Of a stretch of DNA of 8,589 nt, positions 7,101 through 8,589 are shown in pieces. How positions within the stretch are numbered: the first letter of the stretch is position 1; every line of letters starts with the position of its first letter. A model generated the notes under the pieces. That model was not told the origin of the DNA. It searched no databases and saw nothing but the letters and a program-made list of their open reading frames with translations. The translations under genes were made by a program, and so were the position numbers. Source of the stretch: Prevotellaceae bacterium (GTDB taxonomy: Bacteria; Bacteroidota; Bacteroidia; Bacteroidales; UBA932); assembly GCA_031259225.1 (NCBI GenBank), contig JAIRLT010000058.1, positions 1 through 8,589 on the forward strand. The letters run 5' to 3'.

Positions 7101-7253
7101 CGGATGCCCGACTTCCAGCTTATAGGAAGAGGCAATAAATTCGCCACAGTCCCAAAAACTCGTGGTCGGTTCAATTGTCAGGAGGTAGGTAACGGCGGCA
7201 ACGGCAAAAACTGCCCAGCCGGTTAAATTGTTAAGGTATTTAAAATTGTTCAT
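4119..7253 (-). CDS. DUF2723 / GT117-type polytopic membrane glycosyltransferase
   Basis: This 1044-residue protein matches the DUF2723 family, now linked to glycosyltransferase family GT117 and to the eukaryotic O-mannosyltransferase TMEM260. The N-terminus has the conserved WDCGEF motif (34-39), in an early lumenal or periplasmic loop as in GT-C enzymes, followed by HPPGNPLF (50-57). Hydrophobic helices lie near 13-27, 82-99, 117-132, 148-163, 175-206, 214-236, 262-278 and 287-309. A second cluster lies at about 499-601. Between the clusters is a large soluble loop (about 310-498). Other conserved-looking stretches are NQPPNQPRERDYAY (543-556) and GDNDTFPLWYIQ (639-650). The last 400 residues are soluble and become helical, TPR-like, at the end. 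By family, it probably transfers sugar from a lipid-linked donor to exported proteins or glycans; the acceptor cannot be read from sequence. sufC follows after 24 bases. Confidence 0.88.
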   Translation of the reverse strand: MNNFKYLNNLTGWAVFAVAAVTYLLTIEPTTSFWDCGEFIASSYKLEVGHPPGNPLFQMLGRLFSMFVAKEHAAMMINAMSALCSAFTVLFLFWTITHLARRIMERGKETALSHGNMIAILSAGAVGALAYTFSDTFWFSAVEAEVYALSSLFTAVVFWAILRWEEEADKKYANRWLVLIIYLMGLSVGVHLLNLLALPAIVLVYYFKKYPVSFWGIVFSLIISVLLLGFAMWLIPALPRMAGFVDRIFVNSFGLPFNSGAVFFVFALFALLAWAIYYTHQKKKYFLNTAALCFTVFVIGFTSFAMVVIRSSANTPTNENQPDNAYSLLYYLNREQYGSVPLLSGHSFATPPIARKENNKYVKDNGKYVQKQGSITEYEYDSRYTMFFPRMHSRQPEHIAHYRQYISGRGKAAPSLERDGEVEYLPTFRENLTYFFDYQLGWMYWRYFMWNFAGRQNDIQGHGNSFHGNWECGIPFIDKARLGNVDEMPPYLANHKARNHYYLLPLLLGLAGLFYQLKKDKKNFSVIAILFILTGIAIVVYLNQPPNQPRERDYAYAGSFYAFTIWIGLGVLAVYEMFRQKIPATAAAAVAGGLCILIPAQMGAANWDDHNRSNRYTARDVAYNYLMSCEKNALIVTVGDNDTFPLWYIQEVEGVRTDVRVVNTSLLSADWYIDQMRIRQYDSPPLPIKIARENYLAGTNDYVWINEQITRPVNVREVTAGGKVYSPPRNLVLPVNKENVLKNGTVRFREAVVPETDTFSIAATTHEDDLNKIPDAITLTIPKTVDGSSKSGITKTEMILLDILANNDWERPIYFVSMGGDVDLGLRDYLQYDGFANRLTPFRNASLTNKPDIITAYDRLKNVYRWGNINHPDTWIDYNTFLSLTAILNIRNMHVETAEALLSIGEKEKAVEILDLAAERMPDELFPYCISSLQSDATVVNLVEQYYAASDSAKADAIAERFIKEADENLFFYTRAKNGGEREIDYTLQILNYLASVCYSSGHMELSLAAQKVWYDHLKYLRDRNPYLFTLLKQKYRLEDDDLD

Positions 7254-7282
7254 TTATCACGTATGGTTGGTAATTGACCCCG

Positions 7283-7290
7283 CAAATTTA
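7283..7290 (-). promoter_or_regulatory. -7 element upstream of the DUF2723 gene
   Basis: The minus strand reads TAAATTTG, a full match to TAnnTTTG, 29 bases before the start codon at 7253. A TTTC lies 19 bases upstream as a possible -33 element, with one mismatch. It probably drives the DUF2723 gene and sufC together. Confidence 0.5.
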
Positions 7291-7359
7291 CTGAAAATAC
7301 TTCACAATGGAAAGTAAATTATGAATTAGGCGTTATGAATTAGGCTTCGCTTCGCGAAT

Positions 7360-7380
7360 GGAGAGTGGAGAGTGGAGAAT
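7360..7380. repeat. 7-bp tandem repeat, three units
   Basis: The unit ggagagt occurs twice exactly and then once as ggagaat. The array leads straight into the 23-bp direct repeat and the palindrome. Confidence 0.75.
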
Positions 7381-7392
7381 GATGCTGGCGCG
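7370..7392. repeat. 23-bp direct repeat, copy 1 (with 14-bp palindrome)
   Basis: The 23 bases from gagtggag to ggcgcg recur exactly at 7520-7542, 150 bp to the right. Copy 1 runs into GCTGGCGCGCCAGC (7384-7397), a perfect palindrome. Confidence 0.85.
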
Positions 7393-7519
7393 CCAGCGCT
7401 CACCGTTAATCACTAACCACTATTAAAAAAGCCCCCTTAGTAGCAAAAGGGAAAGAATAGGAACAATACCCTTATTCCCTTATTCATCTGCCCCGTCATT
7501 GCGAGCCCCCACACTACGC

Positions 7520-7542
7520 GAGTGGAGAATGATGCTGGCGCG
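7520..7542. repeat. 23-bp direct repeat, copy 2
   Basis: This is an exact copy of 7370-7392. Its palindrome (7534-7547) carries one change, G at 7543, that breaks one base pair. Confidence 0.85.
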
Positions 7543-7563
7543 GCAGCCAATTCATAACTCATA

Positions 7564-7584
7564 GGTAAGTTCAAATAGTAAATG
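7564..7584. repeat. Interspersed 21-bp repeat, copy B
   Basis: It matches 3213-3233 at 20 of 21 bases. After 7584 the two loci diverge, which may mark the left boundary of the inserted IS. Confidence 0.75.
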
Positions 7585-7605
7585 CAACTGAGATAAGAAA
7601 AAAAA

Positions 7606-7639
7606 AATCGTGTTTCTGGGGTACCCCCGAAACACGATT
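7606..7639 (-). terminator. Strong palindrome, terminator-like on the minus strand
   Basis: The 11-base arms AATCGTGTTTC (7606-7616) and GAAACACGATT (7629-7639) pair perfectly. After one T/C mismatch the core GGGGTACCCC (7618-7627) is itself a palindrome. On the minus strand the stem is followed by an uninterrupted T run (from 7607 down to 7598), as in a strong intrinsic terminator for leftward transcription. On the plus strand no T run follows, and the structure would lie in the leader, 26 bases before the transposase start. Confidence 0.65.
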
Positions 7640-7665
7640 GAGAAAAAAGTCTTATTTTAGTTGTT

Positions 7666-8589
7666 ATGAAAACAAAAAAACATTTAACTCAAGAACAAAG
7701 GTACACAATTTTCCGGATGTTGGAAGCAGGGTGTACCAGAAAGAACATCTGTATTGCCATAGGCAAGGACAAATCAGTGCTCAGCCGGGAACTTAAGCGG
7801 AACAGCCACAAGCGGGGATATTCCCCACACATGGCACAGCAATACGCCAACGAACGGAAAGAACGGTTTGCCAAAAAACGAACATTTACTGAGTCTGTCA
7901 AACAAAAGATTATTATAGAGCTTACCGAAGAACAGTGGGCACCGGAACAAATCGTCGGAAAAGCCAAACGAGACGGTATTCCCATGGTGAGCCATGAGCG
8001 GATTTATCAATTTATCCGGGAAGATAAACGACAGGGGGGAACACTTTATACACACCTGCGACACCGGCTTAAACACCGCAAGCGACCGGTCGGTGGGAAA
8101 AAAGTAGTAATACCTGATAAGGTGTCCATTGACCTGCGACCGGAAGTCATCAACAAAAAAGAACGAATAGGCGACTGGGAAATTGATACCATAATCGGGA
8201 AAGAAAACAAGGGAGCTATTTTAACTGCTACCGAACGAAAAACAGGCTTCCTACTGACTAAAAAATTACCAAAAGGGAAAAACGCGAAAAATTTAGCGAT
8301 AGAATTATTCTACTTACTCTTACCTTACAAGAAAATGGTTTTGTCCATCACTTCTGATAATGGAAGTGAATTTTACGAACACAAAAAAATAGCTAAACTG
8401 TTAGATACGGAATTTTATTTTGCACATCCCTATTCCTCTGGGGAAAGGGGATTAAATGAATATACGAACAAACTTATCAGACAATATATCCCTAAAAAAG
8501 AATACTTTAATAATTTCTCCGACGAAGATATACTAACTTTTCAATATAAAATTAACCGTAGACCAAGAAAATTACTTAACTTTGACTCG
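7666..8589 (+). CDS. IS30-family transposase (3' end outside window)
   Basis: The frame from ATG 7666 stays open for 308 codons to the window edge, without a stop. The N-terminus is an IS30-type helix-turn-helix (residues about 7-47, LTQEQRYTIFRMLEAG, then SVLSRELKRN). The DDE catalytic triad is visible: Asp174 in GDWEIDTIIG, Asp231 in TSDNGSEF, and Glu265 in LNEYTNKLIRQYIPK, with 33 residues between the second Asp and Glu. The frame ends RRPRKLLNFDS, a family-typical sequence close to the C-terminus, so only a short tail is probably missing. One oddity is Gly259 in SSGERG, where IS30 proteins usually have Trp (WERG). The last third is much more AT-rich than the first. It is the only plus-strand gene here. 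Its function is cut-and-paste or copy-type transposition of the surrounding element. Confidence 0.92.
   Translation, partial: MKTKKHLTQEQRYTIFRMLEAGCTRKNICIAIGKDKSVLSRELKRNSHKRGYSPHMAQQYANERKERFAKKRTFTESVKQKIIIELTEEQWAPEQIVGKAKRDGIPMVSHERIYQFIREDKRQGGTLYTHLRHRLKHRKRPVGGKKVVIPDKVSIDLRPEVINKKERIGDWEIDTIIGKENKGAILTATERKTGFLLTKKLPKGKNAKNLAIELFYLLLPYKKMVLSITSDNGSEFYEHKKIAKLLDTEFYFAHPYSSGERGLNEYTNKLIRQYIPKKEYFNNFSDEDILTFQYKINRRPRKLLNFDS

Larger units (their letters stand above)
7254..7605. other. Repeat-rich intergenic region, no gene seen
   Basis: No credible coding sequence lies here. From left to right it holds the DUF2723 promoter, two copies of a 14-bp unit beginning atgaattagg (7321 and 7335), a heptamer array (7360-7380) and a 14-bp palindrome (7384-7397). 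Next come two tandem octamers cccttatt (7469-7484), the phrase CGTCATTGCGAG (7494-7505), a second copy of a 23-bp repeat (7520-7542) and copy B of the interspersed repeat (7564-7584). A poly-A run at 7598-7607 leads into the palindrome before the transposase. Confidence 0.7.
7585..8589 (+). mobile_element. IS30-family insertion sequence, left part (right end outside window)
   Basis: The element is defined by its IS30-type transposase. The exact left end is not certain. It is placed after 7584 because host repeat sequence seen elsewhere in the window stops matching there. The terminal inverted repeat cannot be verified because the right end is missing. The 34-bp palindrome at 7606-7639 would then lie inside the element, between its tip and the transposase. 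Confidence 0.6.

Noticed and set aside
7447..7484. Inverted repeat as a terminator
   Set aside because: Only a 7-bp outer stem pairs well (7447-7453 with 7475-7481), there is no T tract, and no gene ends nearby. The tandem cccttatt explains part of the symmetry.
7653..7660. TATTTTAG as the transposase -7 box
   Set aside because: It has one mismatch, no -33 partner at the right spacing, and ends only 5 bases before the start codon.
7689..8076. Two overlapping minus-strand frames opposite the transposase
   Set aside because: The plus strand encodes a continuous IS30 transposase with HTH and DDE motifs; the minus frames are antisense shadows.

Overview
The window looks like a chromosomal segment of a Bacteroidota bacterium, most likely Bacteroidales. 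Three things point there. Several genes are preceded by the Bacteroides-type -7 element TAnnTTTG, and Shine-Dalgarno sequences are absent. The gene families are typical of the phylum: an M56 peptidase fused to a TonB C-terminal domain, a DUF4369-like lipoprotein, and a DUF2723/GT117 membrane protein. SufC and the IS30-type transposase also read like Bacteroidota versions. Every chromosomal gene is on the minus strand; only the transposase at the right edge is on the plus strand.

Layout from left to right. Positions 1-133 hold the N-terminus of a lipoprotein with its own near-consensus promoter. Next comes a terminator (203-234) for the two-gene operon to its right: a BlaI-type repressor (1899-2306) followed by an M56/BlaR1-type sensor peptidase with a TonB-like C-terminus (262-1896). 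The blaI promoter is covered by two adjacent palindromes that look like its own operators. A MntA/HepT toxin-antitoxin pair follows (2448-3102). A short intergenic region (3103-3353) is packed with small tandem repeats. Then comes sufC (3354-4094), without sufB or sufD next to it, directly downstream of a 1044-residue polytopic DUF2723 protein (4119-7253). Positions 7254-7605 form a second repeat-rich gap. A strong palindrome (7606-7639) then precedes an IS30-family transposase (7666-8589) that runs off the window without a stop.

Functionally, the window contains an antibiotic- or envelope-stress-type sensing switch (BlaI plus a membrane zinc protease), a probable AMPylation-controlled toxin-antitoxin module, one part of the Fe-S assembly machinery, and a likely envelope glycosyltransferase. 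I see no clearly new multi-gene defence or biosynthetic system. The most unusual material is (i) the non-PBP sensor part of the M56 protein, with two nested internal duplications, (ii) the tandem operator pair, (iii) a vocabulary of short repeats shared by the two intergenic gaps, and (iv) the leftward terminator-like palindrome at the IS end together with a transposase that has an atypical residue and a sharp change in base composition.
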